A stretch of 64,000 nt of DNA from Candidatus Omnitrophota bacterium (GTDB taxonomy: Bacteria > Omnitrophota > Gorgyraeia > 2-01-FULL-45-10): contig JBAZKM010000009.1 in NCBI GenBank assembly GCA_041650805.1, forward strand, positions 33,261-97,260, read 5' to 3'. Position numbers and translations under genes: made by a program. Positions within the stretch are counted from its first letter, which is position 1, and every line of letters starts with the position of its first letter. Shown here one piece after another: positions 17,967-26,510 of the stretch. The notes under the pieces are model-generated. The model did no database searches. It was not told the DNA's origin and saw only the letters and a program-made list of their open reading frames with translations.

Positions 17967-19669
17967 CGGCTGTAACCCTCCAGGCAATATGCCTTTTGAA
18001 CTATCGATCTGAATATCTCCGTATCGGTCTTCCCCAGGTCCTTATAATGCTCTACGATCTTCGGCTCAAGGGAAGTGAGCCCTGAACCGTGCTGGCCCCT
18101 CAGTTTGGCATTGAAGAGTGTAAAGAAAGGCAGCTCGGATTCGCCGACTGCATACATCCCCGCCACCATGAGAGGCAGTTTCCAGAAGAGCTTCTCTACT
18201 TCGTGCACTATCGCCCTGTCGGCGCCGGCCGGGTGGCTGCCGCCTGAATCGAGATAGCCGGTGAGGCAGCTGTGTATCTTCGCGAACTGTTCAGGCCAGG
18301 CGCTCTTCGGGCCGGCCCTCTTATCCATGAGGGCTAATAGCGTTTCTGCGTTCTCGACGCTTATCGTGAGCCATTTGGGATCTATCCCGAGGCAGTATTC
18401 GCAGACGTTCGTCTCGAGGAACGGAAAACGCGCCTCGATGGGCCCGCGGTTCATGAATATTATCGAGGCGCGGCGCATCATATTCTCATATATGGCATTG
18501 ATGAAGATGAGCCGGCTCTTATGATTGACCTGCACCTTATGGCTCGCGTCGAGCTCCTTCCAGGAGTCATATGCGCCCAGGAGCTCGTCCACACCATGGC
18601 CTCCTATAGTGACCTTGAACCCGTCCTTACGCATCTCGGGGGCGAGGTAGTAATATATAGGAAGAGGGTATACGCTGAGCGCCTTTATCTTCCTCATCTC
18701 GAATATCTCTATTATATCTGCGATATCCCTGACCACCTGGTCGCCGGATGCCCTGACCTCTTTCAACCGGAGTCCCATCGTCTTCAGCCCCTCGGCGGCT
18801 ATCTTCGCCCGAGCCACATCCGGGGAGTCGTAACCGTCTATCGCGAAGACATAGGAGGTCGGCTGATAATTGACATTCTTGAAGTCAATATTGGAGAGGA
18901 CATACCAGGTCGTAAGCAGGCTGTCTATCCCGCCCGAGAGCATGGTGCATATGGGCACATCCCCCATCGTCCTGTGCATGGCGGAACGCTTCAGCAATTT
19001 GTGGAGCTCCTCCCCGACCTTCAGAAGAGGCAGGGATCTCTTGATCGGCCTGGGCTTGTAATATTGTTCCAGTGTCAATTCAAAAGTATCCAGGTCGAGT
19101 ATCGCCATGTAGCCCGGCACCAGCTCCACCGGCTTCGCCAGGTCCATCCAGGAAAGCGGGCGGAACCCCTTCAGCTCGCTCGAAAATATGAAGACCCTCT
19201 TGTCGCGGTCGTAATAATAGAATAAGGGCAGGCGGCCCGGCCAGTCGCGCGTGATCACGAGCTTCCTCTTATTCTCATCGTGGATGGCGATGGCGAACAT
19301 GGAATCTATCTCCCTATTCTTCACGAAATCCTTGCCGGAATGCTCGTATGCCTTTAAGAAGACCTCCGTATCGCCTTCCGTATGGAATGTCTTTCCTTTT
19401 TTGGTGAGATCATCCCGTATATCCCTGAAATTGTAAAGCTCCCCGTTGAAGACAAGGTGTATCTTCCCGTCGTCCGAATCGTACGGCTGGTCCGATTCGC
19501 CCGGCGCGACATCATGCTTCCACGACTCCTTGACGAGGTGGCGGCGGCTTCCCACGACCACGCCGCCCGACTCCTTCACCGTGATGCCGTCATTCCCGCG
19601 TTTTATACAAAGAAGGCACTCGTACGCCTCTTCCCTGGTCAAACCTATGCCTCCGACTATTCCGCACAT
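17960..19669 (-). CDS. asnB: Asparagine synthase-like glutamine amidotransferase
   Basis: 569 residues. Mature Cys2 (MCGIVGG) is the N-terminal nucleophile of the glutaminase domain, with NGELYN and GDTEVF completing the glutamine site. The synthetase half has the PP-loop SGGIDSLL near residue 243. It should transfer glutamine ammonia onto an adenylated carboxylate. In glycan loci such enzymes often amidate uronic or other sugar acids instead of aspartate. It overlaps the aldehyde dehydrogenase gene, whose acid product would be a natural substrate; that link is inference. A second AsnB-like gene lies at 37830-39704. SD GGAG is six bases before the start. Confidence 0.88.
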   Translation of the reverse strand: MCGIVGGIGLTREEAYECLLCIKRGNDGITVKESGGVVVGSRRHLVKESWKHDVAPGESDQPYDSDDGKIHLVFNGELYNFRDIRDDLTKKGKTFHTEGDTEVFLKAYEHSGKDFVKNREIDSMFAIAIHDENKRKLVITRDWPGRLPLFYYYDRDKRVFIFSSELKGFRPLSWMDLAKPVELVPGYMAILDLDTFELTLEQYYKPRPIKRSLPLLKVGEELHKLLKRSAMHRTMGDVPICTMLSGGIDSLLTTWYVLSNIDFKNVNYQPTSYVFAIDGYDSPDVARAKIAAEGLKTMGLRLKEVRASGDQVVRDIADIIEIFEMRKIKALSVYPLPIYYYLAPEMRKDGFKVTIGGHGVDELLGAYDSWKELDASHKVQVNHKSRLIFINAIYENMMRRASIIFMNRGPIEARFPFLETNVCEYCLGIDPKWLTISVENAETLLALMDKRAGPKSAWPEQFAKIHSCLTGYLDSGGSHPAGADRAIVHEVEKLFWKLPLMVAGMYAVGESELPFFTLFNAKLRGQHGSGLTSLEPKIVEHYKDLGKTDTEIFRSIVQKAYCLEGYSRC

Positions 19670-20208
19670 GTTTTACTCCACCTCTTTTCCAGTTCTCTCC
19701 ACAACGTTTCAAGCATCTCATCCGGGGAGGTCCTGCCGCTGTCGAGCACGACGTCCGCGTTCTTCGGATCCTCATAAGGTATGTCGAGGCCCAGGACGTT
19801 CTTCGCCTGCCCTTTTAAGACGGGCGAATAGACATTCTTGGTGTCCCGCGCCATACAGGTCTCGAGGTCGCATTTAAGGTACACCTCGAAGTAACCTTTA
19901 AGCCCTTTCCTGCATCTGGCGCGGTCGTCTTCGAACGGATGTATTATGGCGACGACCGGCAATACGCCACCCCCGGAGATGAGGCGTGCCAGGCGCTCTA
20001 CCCGCCGGGTCTGTTTACGTCTCGATTCTACGTCATAACCCAGCCGCTCTTCGAAGAGGTCGCGTATCTGATCTCCATCCAGTAGGATGTTCGGACGCCC
20101 ATTCTCCCATAACCGCTTGGACAAAAGACGCGCCAGCGTCGTCTTTCCTGAAGACGAAAGCCCTATTATCCAGATGCTTCCCGCATTTCCTGTCTTCTTA
20201 AGGTCCAT
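19657..20208 (-). CDS. cysC: Adenylyl-sulfate (APS) kinase
   Basis: 183 residues, the normal size of stand-alone CysC. It phosphorylates APS to PAPS. The P-loop GLSSSGKTT is at 16-24, followed by LLDGDQIR for APS binding, the helix motif RRVERLARL, and the lid segment YSPVLKGQAKNVLGLDIPYE. With Sat (8269-9408) it forms a full sulfate-activation pathway. A sulfotransferase lies 2.6 kb upstream, and no PAPS reductase is visible in the window, so glycan sulfation is the likely use. Confidence 0.95.
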   Translation of the reverse strand: MDLKKTGNAGSIWIIGLSSSGKTTLARLLSKRLWENGRPNILLDGDQIRDLFEERLGYDVESRRKQTRRVERLARLISGGGVLPVVAIIHPFEDDRARCRKGLKGYFEVYLKCDLETCMARDTKNVYSPVLKGQAKNVLGLDIPYEDPKNADVVLDSGRTSPDEMLETLWRELEKRWSKTCAE

Positions 20209-20224
20209 AATTGCTCTTGTAAGC

Positions 20225-21247
20225 TCAATGTTTAAAATGCCTGCACCCTGTAGTCACCATGCTCATCCCGTATCTATCGCACGTCTCTATTATCCTCGGG
20301 TCGGCCTTGTCCCCTCCCTGGTGGATTATGGCCGTTATTCCGGCCTCATGAGCATACTCTATGCTGTCGGCCCGCGAAAAACGCGCGTCGCTCGCCATGG
20401 TCGCGCCCCTTGCCCTCTCCCCGGCCTTCCGCAGGGCTATTGCCGCCGCCTCTTCCCTGAGTATCTGTCCGGTCGCGATGCCGACCGTCTTCGTGCCTTT
20501 GGATATGACTATGGCGTTCGACTTCGTATATTTCGCTATCTTGTTCCCGAATATGAGCGAGCTCTCTTCCTCTGCGGAAGGCGCCCTCTTCGTCACCACC
20601 TGTAGCCCCTTTTCGCCGATCAGCTTCAGGTCCGTGTCCTGGACAAGGAAACCTCCGATGACCTTCTTATAATCCATCTCTTTGTCGCTCCCATCCTTCA
20701 GTTTAGGGAGCTCGAACATCACAAGGTCATCTTTCGCGGAAAATATATCGATCGTATCCCTGTCGAAATAAGGGGCTATCACCGACTCGATGCGCACGGA
20801 TCTCGTCTCATCCATGATGAGCCCGGCCAGGGCCCTGTCGACCCTGCCGTTCACAACGACCGTTGTGCCGAAAAGCCCCTGCCTGTCGCAGTCCAATGCC
20901 TCCGTGAAGGCGGCCGATATGGAATCTGCCGATGATGCGCCGCACGGGTTGGTGTGCTTCACAAAGATGACGGTGGGCAGGTCGAAGACCTTTATCATCT
21001 CGATGGCCGTATTAGCGTCTATAAGGATGTTGGAGGAGACCTCCCTGCCGCGCAGTTTTCTGGCATCGCATATCCCGGTGCCGTTGGAGGACGGGTCCCT
21101 GTAAAGCGCCGCCTTCTGGTGATGGTTCTCACCCATATACACGTCGTAGACCTTTTCCAGCTCCAGCTTCATTACCCGCGGGAATTTCTCCCTGCCCTCT
21201 CTTTTGACCGGGACCTTATTCGCCGCGGCATCTTTGACCCTTGCCAT
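20225..21247 (-). CDS. purH: Stand-alone AICAR transformylase domain of PurH
   Basis: 340 residues covering only the C-terminal formyltransferase half of bifunctional PurH. The family signatures are intact: MGENHHQKAALYRD, FVKHTNPCGA with the catalytic Lys-His, SDARFSRADSIEYA, and the C-terminal TTGCRHFKH. The IMP-cyclohydrolase domain of about 190 residues is missing; the frame opens cleanly at 21247 after AAGGAG, so this is not a truncation by frameshift. It would transfer a formyl group from 10-formyl-tetrahydrofolate to AICAR. Its presence inside a glycan cluster is unusual: a moved purine gene or a co-opted formyltransferase are both possible. Confidence 0.9.
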   Translation of the reverse strand: MARVKDAAANKVPVKREGREKFPRVMKLELEKVYDVYMGENHHQKAALYRDPSSNGTGICDARKLRGREVSSNILIDANTAIEMIKVFDLPTVIFVKHTNPCGASSADSISAAFTEALDCDRQGLFGTTVVVNGRVDRALAGLIMDETRSVRIESVIAPYFDRDTIDIFSAKDDLVMFELPKLKDGSDKEMDYKKVIGGFLVQDTDLKLIGEKGLQVVTKRAPSAEEESSLIFGNKIAKYTKSNAIVISKGTKTVGIATGQILREEAAAIALRKAGERARGATMASDARFSRADSIEYAHEAGITAIIHQGGDKADPRIIETCDRYGMSMVTTGCRHFKH

Positions 21248-21266
21248 CGATAGTCTCCTTATCCAG

Positions 21267-22763
21267 TTATAGCCGGTTCCTGCCGGTCGCGTCCTGATTG
21301 TGGTGTATCCCCAGCTTGCGCCTCGTCTGCCTGCGGTGTTCGTTCAGCTTCTCGACCGTCGTCAGGTACATCTCGGCTACCTTCGCCGTCTTCTCCGGCG
21401 TGCTGAAGTTTATCCTGTCCCACTCATAGGCGCGCACGATCTTGAGCTCGAACGGCGTGAATTCGTCCGTAGTTATGAACCCCTCCCCGTAACCGAAGAA
21501 GCCGTCGTCCAGGAATGAAAAGTTGGCAGGCAGGAGCCCCTTCTCTTTCGCGATCCTGTAGAGGTCTGTGCCGGGCTGCGGGGTGGCGATATGAAAATGG
21601 GTGACATCGAACTGCATCTTTTCCGCGAACCTGAAGGTCTCCAGTATCTCATCCCACGTCTCCCCGGGAAGGCCTATCACGAAATTGGCCCCTATATCCA
21701 TCCCTGCATCACGGCACATCTTGACCACTTTAGGGATGAGGTCGAGCTTGAACGGCTTCCTGATTATCTTCGTCAGTACCCTGGTGTTGCCGGATTCGAC
21801 CGAGATTATTATCTTCGAGCAACCGCTCCGCTTCATCATCGCGAGAAGTTCCGGATCGAGATGCCATGCCGATACGTTCGCGTGGTGCCAGGTAAGCTTC
21901 GGGTTCTTCTTCCTGCGCTCTATGATCCCCTCTATTATCTTCTCAACGCGTTTCCTGTCATACAGGAAGAGGTCGTCTATAAAGATGAAATGGTTTATGT
22001 CGTATTTCGCCATGAGCCAGTCCATATCGCTCAAGACCTTCTCTGCCGAATAGAAAAGGAGGCCCCTTCCCTGCAGCACCTTGTTGGCGCAGAAGACGCA
22101 GTTGTGCGGGCACCCGCGGGAGGTCATCATGGAGAACGTCTTCCCCCGCCCGTTCGCCATGAAATCCATGTGGACCTGATCAAGGTAAGGCGAAAGGTCC
22201 ATATAGGAATAGTCGGTGTCTCTCAATTCCGCGAGGCGCATATCATCGGCCGTTATGGGGTTTATGCGGACATTGCCATCCCCGCCCCTGTACGCGATGC
22301 CCTTCGTATCCTTTGCGGCCTTATCGTTGCCGCCGAGCGTGATCTTCATGAACTCATTCAACCGTGTCTCTGCCGGGCCTATGAATACGTAAGAGAGATT
22401 TTTGTCCCTCTCCATCGCCTCTTTGGGAAGGAGCGTAGGATAGGACCCTCCCAATATGGTCAATATGCCCGGGAAGAGAGAGCGGGCTATCGCGAATATC
22501 GCGTGGAACTGCCTCGAATATTCCATCGAGACGCCGGAGACCAGTACCGCGTCCGGCTTAAGGTCGCGCAACTTATTTTTTACCGCTTCCTCGGACATGT
22601 CTTTGCCGTTCGCGTCCAGGATGCTGAAGTCGTACTCATCCTTCAGCAGGGCCGTTATGACGAACGCGCAATTGTTGGCTATCATCCACGGCCGTTTCCC
22701 GTACCACCTGGTATTGGGTATCACCAGGACCACTCTCTTCTTCATAGACGAATCAATGCCCAT
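21267..22763 (-). CDS. B12-binding-domain radical SAM protein
   Basis: 498 residues. Residues 1-190 form a cobalamin-binding-type Rossmann domain (VLVSGVSMEYSRQ, then TILGGSYPTLLP), without an obvious DxHxxG His. The radical SAM motif CPHNCVFC is near 218, followed by IFIDDLFLYD, ISVESGN and FVIGLPGET. Such enzymes methylate unreactive carbons or perform other radical rearrangements. It lies between the PurH-like and sulfotransferase genes. A similar two-domain protein is encoded at 52844-54412. Confidence 0.88.
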   Translation of the reverse strand: MGIDSSMKKRVVLVIPNTRWYGKRPWMIANNCAFVITALLKDEYDFSILDANGKDMSEEAVKNKLRDLKPDAVLVSGVSMEYSRQFHAIFAIARSLFPGILTILGGSYPTLLPKEAMERDKNLSYVFIGPAETRLNEFMKITLGGNDKAAKDTKGIAYRGGDGNVRINPITADDMRLAELRDTDYSYMDLSPYLDQVHMDFMANGRGKTFSMMTSRGCPHNCVFCANKVLQGRGLLFYSAEKVLSDMDWLMAKYDINHFIFIDDLFLYDRKRVEKIIEGIIERRKKNPKLTWHHANVSAWHLDPELLAMMKRSGCSKIIISVESGNTRVLTKIIRKPFKLDLIPKVVKMCRDAGMDIGANFVIGLPGETWDEILETFRFAEKMQFDVTHFHIATPQPGTDLYRIAKEKGLLPANFSFLDDGFFGYGEGFITTDEFTPFELKIVRAYEWDRINFSTPEKTAKVAEMYLTTVEKLNEHRRQTRRKLGIHHNQDATGRNRL

Positions 22764-22793
22764 GCCTCTTCTCCGCCTTTCGCTGTATATGCA

Positions 22794-24176
22794 TCACCCG
22801 ATAAGGGGCGGTAAAAAATTACTGCCCGACCGCCTTCTGTACAATGCCCTGTAATATATGCCCCACCGTTTAAATACCAGGACGGGCAGCGCGAATATCG
22901 ACACCCAGAAACGGCAGTAACGGCATATCACATAAAGTATCCGGGACGGCACCTTCTCGTACCATCTCTCTTTCCACAGATCGAACCTCTCATATGTCCA
23001 TTTATAATAGTACGCGGCATTCTGGGTGTAGTCCTTACGGCTTGCCTTATCCTTCCCCTCGCGGTATGCGGCGCGCAGGAAGCGGATGTGCGAGACGGGG
23101 TTAAGATAAAAGATAAGGTCGCGCATCTCTATGCCCGAAGGCCGGAGGATCGCCAGGGAGAGCAGCATCCGGTTCCATACGGAATCGTTCCTGTAATATA
23201 GCGGGTCGTAACCATATTTAAGGCACAGGTCTAAGGATATCCCCTCGAATACGAATATCTCTATCTTCGGATGGATCTTCTGCCAATCCTTAGACAGGAC
23301 CCTCTTATATGTGCCTGTGACGGCCGGCATATTATATATCTCGTGACCCCACCACGGCTTTCCGTCGAAAGTCGTCGTGAGCATCGAATCCGAAAACCCT
23401 ATGTCCAGCACCCGGGAGACGCTCTTCATCACGCCCTCCAGTTTCAGCGCCAGGTCCTCGTGCCTTATAAAATATATGCGCCCCGGTTTCGCCACCGACT
23501 TCAGCTCGCGCATCCTGTCGAAGACGTGCCTGTTCAGATTATATGACGCATCGGCCCTGTATATCATGCAGTCCGTTTCGTTAAGTTTCACCCTGTCCAC
23601 TTTCAGCAGGAGGTCATGGATACGGTGTATCTTGGACCTGGGGTCCCGGACCATCCCCAGGATGACGGCATCCGGAAAGTCGGCCATGAACTCTTTCAGG
23701 TACTCGTAAACATGATGGTGCCACAGGAGGACCGATTTTTTCGATATATCCTCGCCCTTGCAGAGCGCATAGGCATAATGGACCGCGAGGAAGAATGTCC
23801 TGCGTTCCACCTTCTGCCCCGCGAGCATATAGGCAAGATAAGACCTGAAGGCCGTTTCGTCGATCTCTATATGCTCGTCCTTGTTCTCACCCAGCGTCTC
23901 CAGGCCGCTCAGGCCCGGTATCCTCCGCGAGTCGATCACGGAGGCGTGCTTGACGCAAAACTTCTCTATTATGGCTTTCCACGTCCAGTCGGCGGCAAGC
24001 TCTTTTTTCCATGTGTCCCAGTGCGGGTAGAAATAGAGCATGGGATAGGCGGGTATATTGTACAGGGCCGGATGGCCGTCCAGGTAACTCTGGAAGAGCT
24101 TGGACCCTCCGTCATTGGCTGATATGAGACAGACCGGCCTCGGCACCATGAAATCGGTAAATCGTGGCGCTACCAT
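22794..24176 (-). CDS. Sulfotransferase-family protein
   Basis: 460 residues from the ATG at 24176, supported by AGGAG four to five bases upstream; the longer frame to 24275 would run through a repeat and the cupin gene. The N-terminal segment CLISANDGGSKLFQSYLDGH aligns with the PAPS 5'-phosphosulfate loop (usual pattern RSGTTLL...DSHP), though the two Thr are Ser-Lys here. GMVRDPRSKIHRI near residue 190 matches the 3'-phosphate-binding motif. A hydrophobic segment near the C-terminus (FWVSIFALPVLVF) suggests membrane attachment. Sat and CysC in the same operon would supply PAPS. Family assignment rests on motifs only. Confidence 0.68.
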   Translation of the reverse strand: MVAPRFTDFMVPRPVCLISANDGGSKLFQSYLDGHPALYNIPAYPMLYFYPHWDTWKKELAADWTWKAIIEKFCVKHASVIDSRRIPGLSGLETLGENKDEHIEIDETAFRSYLAYMLAGQKVERRTFFLAVHYAYALCKGEDISKKSVLLWHHHVYEYLKEFMADFPDAVILGMVRDPRSKIHRIHDLLLKVDRVKLNETDCMIYRADASYNLNRHVFDRMRELKSVAKPGRIYFIRHEDLALKLEGVMKSVSRVLDIGFSDSMLTTTFDGKPWWGHEIYNMPAVTGTYKRVLSKDWQKIHPKIEIFVFEGISLDLCLKYGYDPLYYRNDSVWNRMLLSLAILRPSGIEMRDLIFYLNPVSHIRFLRAAYREGKDKASRKDYTQNAAYYYKWTYERFDLWKERWYEKVPSRILYVICRYCRFWVSIFALPVLVFKRWGIYYRALYRRRSGSNFLPPLIG

Positions 24177-24192
24177 CTGTCTCCTGGTCCTA

Positions 24193-24230
24193 TCTGTGAT
24201 CATCTGCGTTCTCTCTGTGATAATCTGCGT
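24193..24230. repeat. Short tandem repeat overlapping the cupin stop
   Basis: TCTGTGATCATCTGCGT (24193-24209) and TCTGTGATAATCTGCGT (24214-24230) differ at one base and are spaced 21 bases apart. The unit encodes the last residues of the WbuC-like cupin and fills the space before the sulfotransferase start. It looks like a small intergenic repeat that has extended a reading frame. Confidence 0.7.
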
Positions 24231-24712
24231 AAAAACGCGTTTATCCCTTCGGCATCCCCATAATCCGGCGACCACGGCGCAAGTTCGCTCTCGTTCCTTA
24301 TAAAAGGTCCGCGCGTTGTCTCATGTACTATGACAAATTCCGTGTTCGGCACCACCGTATGCCAGAGCTCATCGGCCATCCTGTAAAAGAACGTCAGGCC
24401 GCTTCCTGCGGGCCCCATCTCCACTCTCCTCATAACCTTACCCCGCCTGTCGAAGAGGGCTACGGTCATCCTGCCTTCGATGACGTGGAACGATTCGCTC
24501 TTATCGCTATGCCTGTGCGGCCTCGCATAGGACCCCTTGCAGAAGGCGATCACCATCTCGTGCACCTTATCGGCGTGGTCCTTATGCAGGCAGAGGCGCG
24601 CCCTCTTCAGGTCCGACTTAGCGGCCTCTTTCTTCAGGCGGCGGATATCTTCATCTCTGATCTCTATTATCCCGCTTTTACAGAATGTTACCGGCCCCTT
24701 ACCTGCCTTCAT
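24200..24712 (-). CDS. wbuC: WbuC-family cupin metalloprotein
   Basis: 170 residues. The cupin core has ARPHRHSDKSESFHVIEGRM, giving the two His and the Glu of the metal site, and ELWHTVVP for the third His. The closing ETTRGPF is typical of WbuC proteins from O-antigen loci. Function is not settled in the family; a role in sugar-nucleotide modification is assumed. The start at 24712 follows CAGGAG and overlaps the DegT gene by 14 bases. The last ten residues are encoded by a repeat and are probably not part of the original fold. Confidence 0.75.
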   Translation of the reverse strand: MKAGKGPVTFCKSGIIEIRDEDIRRLKKEAAKSDLKRARLCLHKDHADKVHEMVIAFCKGSYARPHRHSDKSESFHVIEGRMTVALFDRRGKVMRRVEMGPAGSGLTFFYRMADELWHTVVPNTEFVIVHETTRGPFIRNESELAPWSPDYGDAEGINAFLRRLSQRERR

Positions 24713-25802
24713 CGAAAAATCTCCTGATAGCCCGGGCCACATATATGACATCGCTATCTTTCATCTTCTCGTGGCACGGTATACACAATACCTCTTTGAC
24801 GAGCCGTTTGGCGTTAGGGACACGGCTCTTAACCGCATACCGGAATGCCGGTTGTCCGCACATGAGATACGGGTGCTGTATCTTCGTCTCTATCCCGCAG
24901 GATGCAAGGAACGACCTGAGCGCATCCCTCTTCCCGGTCCTTATCGTATATGTATAGTAGACGTCCCTTTCGCCGGATCTCTCTTTCGGCAGGTCCACCA
25001 CACCTTTCAATAGATGAGCGTACCGGGCCGCTATATTGCGCCTCCGCCGTATCACATCATTCACCCCGGGCAGGCGCTTTAGCAGTATCGCCGCCTGTAT
25101 CGTGTCCAGCCGCCCGTTGAGGGACGATTCTATGCATCTCTCTTTATTGACCGTACCGTTATAGCGCAGTATGATGAGCCGCTCATAGATATCTTTCCGG
25201 TCGGTGACCACTATACCTGCCTCGCCGCATGCGGCGAAGACCTTCATCGGATTCAAGCTGAAACAGCCGGCGTCGCCGAATGAACCCGCCATACGGCCGC
25301 GATAAAGGGCGCCGAATGCCTGCGAGGCATCTTCTATTATGAGGAGACCGTGCCGTTTCGCTATCTTCAAAAGCCATGGCATATCGCAGACCTTGCCGGT
25401 GTAATGTACGGGCATGATCGCCTTCGTCCGGGACGTGATCAATTTTTCTACGCTGTCCGGGTCTATATTGAGATCGTCCCGTATGTCCGCGAATACTGCC
25501 CTTGCGCCTGTCAGGGCGACGGCATTGGCTGTAGCTATCCAGGAGAGCGCCGTCGTTATCACTTCATCCCCGGGCCCTATCCCTAAACTCTTCAGCGTCA
25601 GGAAGAGCGCGTCCGTGCCTGAATTGACGCCTACGGCATACTTCCGGCCGCAACGGGATGCGATCTTCCGCTCGAGCGTCTCCACTTCAGGGCCGTTTAT
25701 GATACGGCCGTGGAAGAGCACACCCCTGACTGCGCCGATGATCTCTTTTCGGTCCCTTGCACTTTCCACCCTGAGGTCCAGGAAAGGTATCTTTCTATTC
25801 AT
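24699..25802 (-). CDS. DegT/DnrJ/EryC1-family sugar aminotransferase
   Basis: 367 residues of the PLP-dependent sugar aminotransferase family, which aminates keto-sugar nucleotides with glutamate. VNSGTDALFLTL binds the PLP phosphate, DASQAFGA carries the PLP Asp, and the Schiff-base Lys is in SLNPMKVFAA near residue 185, followed by EAGIVVT. All key residues are present. Start and stop overlap the upstream methyltransferase gene as ATGA. Two other members of the family lie at 54425-55621 and 60595-61770. Confidence 0.92.
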   Translation of the reverse strand: MNRKIPFLDLRVESARDRKEIIGAVRGVLFHGRIINGPEVETLERKIASRCGRKYAVGVNSGTDALFLTLKSLGIGPGDEVITTALSWIATANAVALTGARAVFADIRDDLNIDPDSVEKLITSRTKAIMPVHYTGKVCDMPWLLKIAKRHGLLIIEDASQAFGALYRGRMAGSFGDAGCFSLNPMKVFAACGEAGIVVTDRKDIYERLIILRYNGTVNKERCIESSLNGRLDTIQAAILLKRLPGVNDVIRRRRNIAARYAHLLKGVVDLPKERSGERDVYYTYTIRTGKRDALRSFLASCGIETKIQHPYLMCGQPAFRYAVKSRVPNAKRLVKEVLCIPCHEKMKDSDVIYVARAIRRFFDEGR

Positions 25803-26488
25803 GGGACGAGTCCTATGACAAAGTAGTACCAGGCCATCTTCGGGAAGCCGGTATGGACCATCTCGTCGTTCATGGAGAATGCGAGCGTCCTCCCGAAATA
25901 GTTCTCGACCAGGTCCGTGAGCTCCTTCTGGTCATAGCACTTCACATGGGATGCCCTGCTCACCGCGCTCTGGAACTTATATGAGTATATGCTCGGGGTC
26001 CCGATTATGGCCATGCCCGTCGGCTTCAGATGTCCGGCCATCTTGGATATCAGCCGTTTTGCCTGGGGTGCGGTCATATGTTCTATAACGTCCATGGCGA
26101 CGACCACGTCATACTTGCCGGACGGACTATAGTCGAAGAAGTCCTCCTTCAGGAATGTCACGTTCTTACGCCGGTTTATCTTCCGCGCCGCCTTGAGCTC
26201 GTACTCCTTCAGCTCGAGGCCGGTGACCTTGGCGCTATGCTGCCCGAGGAATATCGTCCCGAGACCGGAACCGCACCCTACCTCAAGGACCGTATCGGTC
26301 TTCTTGATGAGCCGGGCGACGAACTTATAACGCGCCAGGCGGATCAGGAATTGGAGAAGGTTATCATGGACGAAGTGGCCGTACTCCTGGGAGAGCGTGA
26401 CCTCCGGATAATCCTCGTACTCCTCCACCACGAGCCGCTCAAAGAGTTTCGCCTTCTTATTGTACTTGTCTATGTCTATCTTGCCCAC
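25799..26488 (-). CDS. Class I SAM-dependent methyltransferase
   Basis: 229 residues starting at a GTG (26488) with GGGAG eight bases upstream. Motif I is VLEVGCGSGLGTIF, the post-II acidic residue is in VTGLELKEYE, and VVVAMDVIEHM is the usual motif IV region of small-molecule methyltransferases. The acceptor is unknown; a sugar hydroxyl or amine is plausible from the context of three methyltransferases in four kilobases. Confidence 0.85.
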   Translation of the reverse strand: MGKIDIDKYNKKAKLFERLVVEEYEDYPEVTLSQEYGHFVHDNLLQFLIRLARYKFVARLIKKTDTVLEVGCGSGLGTIFLGQHSAKVTGLELKEYELKAARKINRRKNVTFLKEDFFDYSPSGKYDVVVAMDVIEHMTAPQAKRLISKMAGHLKPTGMAIIGTPSIYSYKFQSAVSRASHVKCYDQKELTDLVENYFGRTLAFSMNDEMVHTGFPKMAWYYFVIGLVP

Positions 26489-26510
26489 GGGGTCACTCCC
26501 TTCCTTTCCT

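Noticed and set aside
21591..22814. Plus-strand open frame of 407 codons
   Set aside because: Antisense shadow of the B12 radical SAM gene at 21267-22763.
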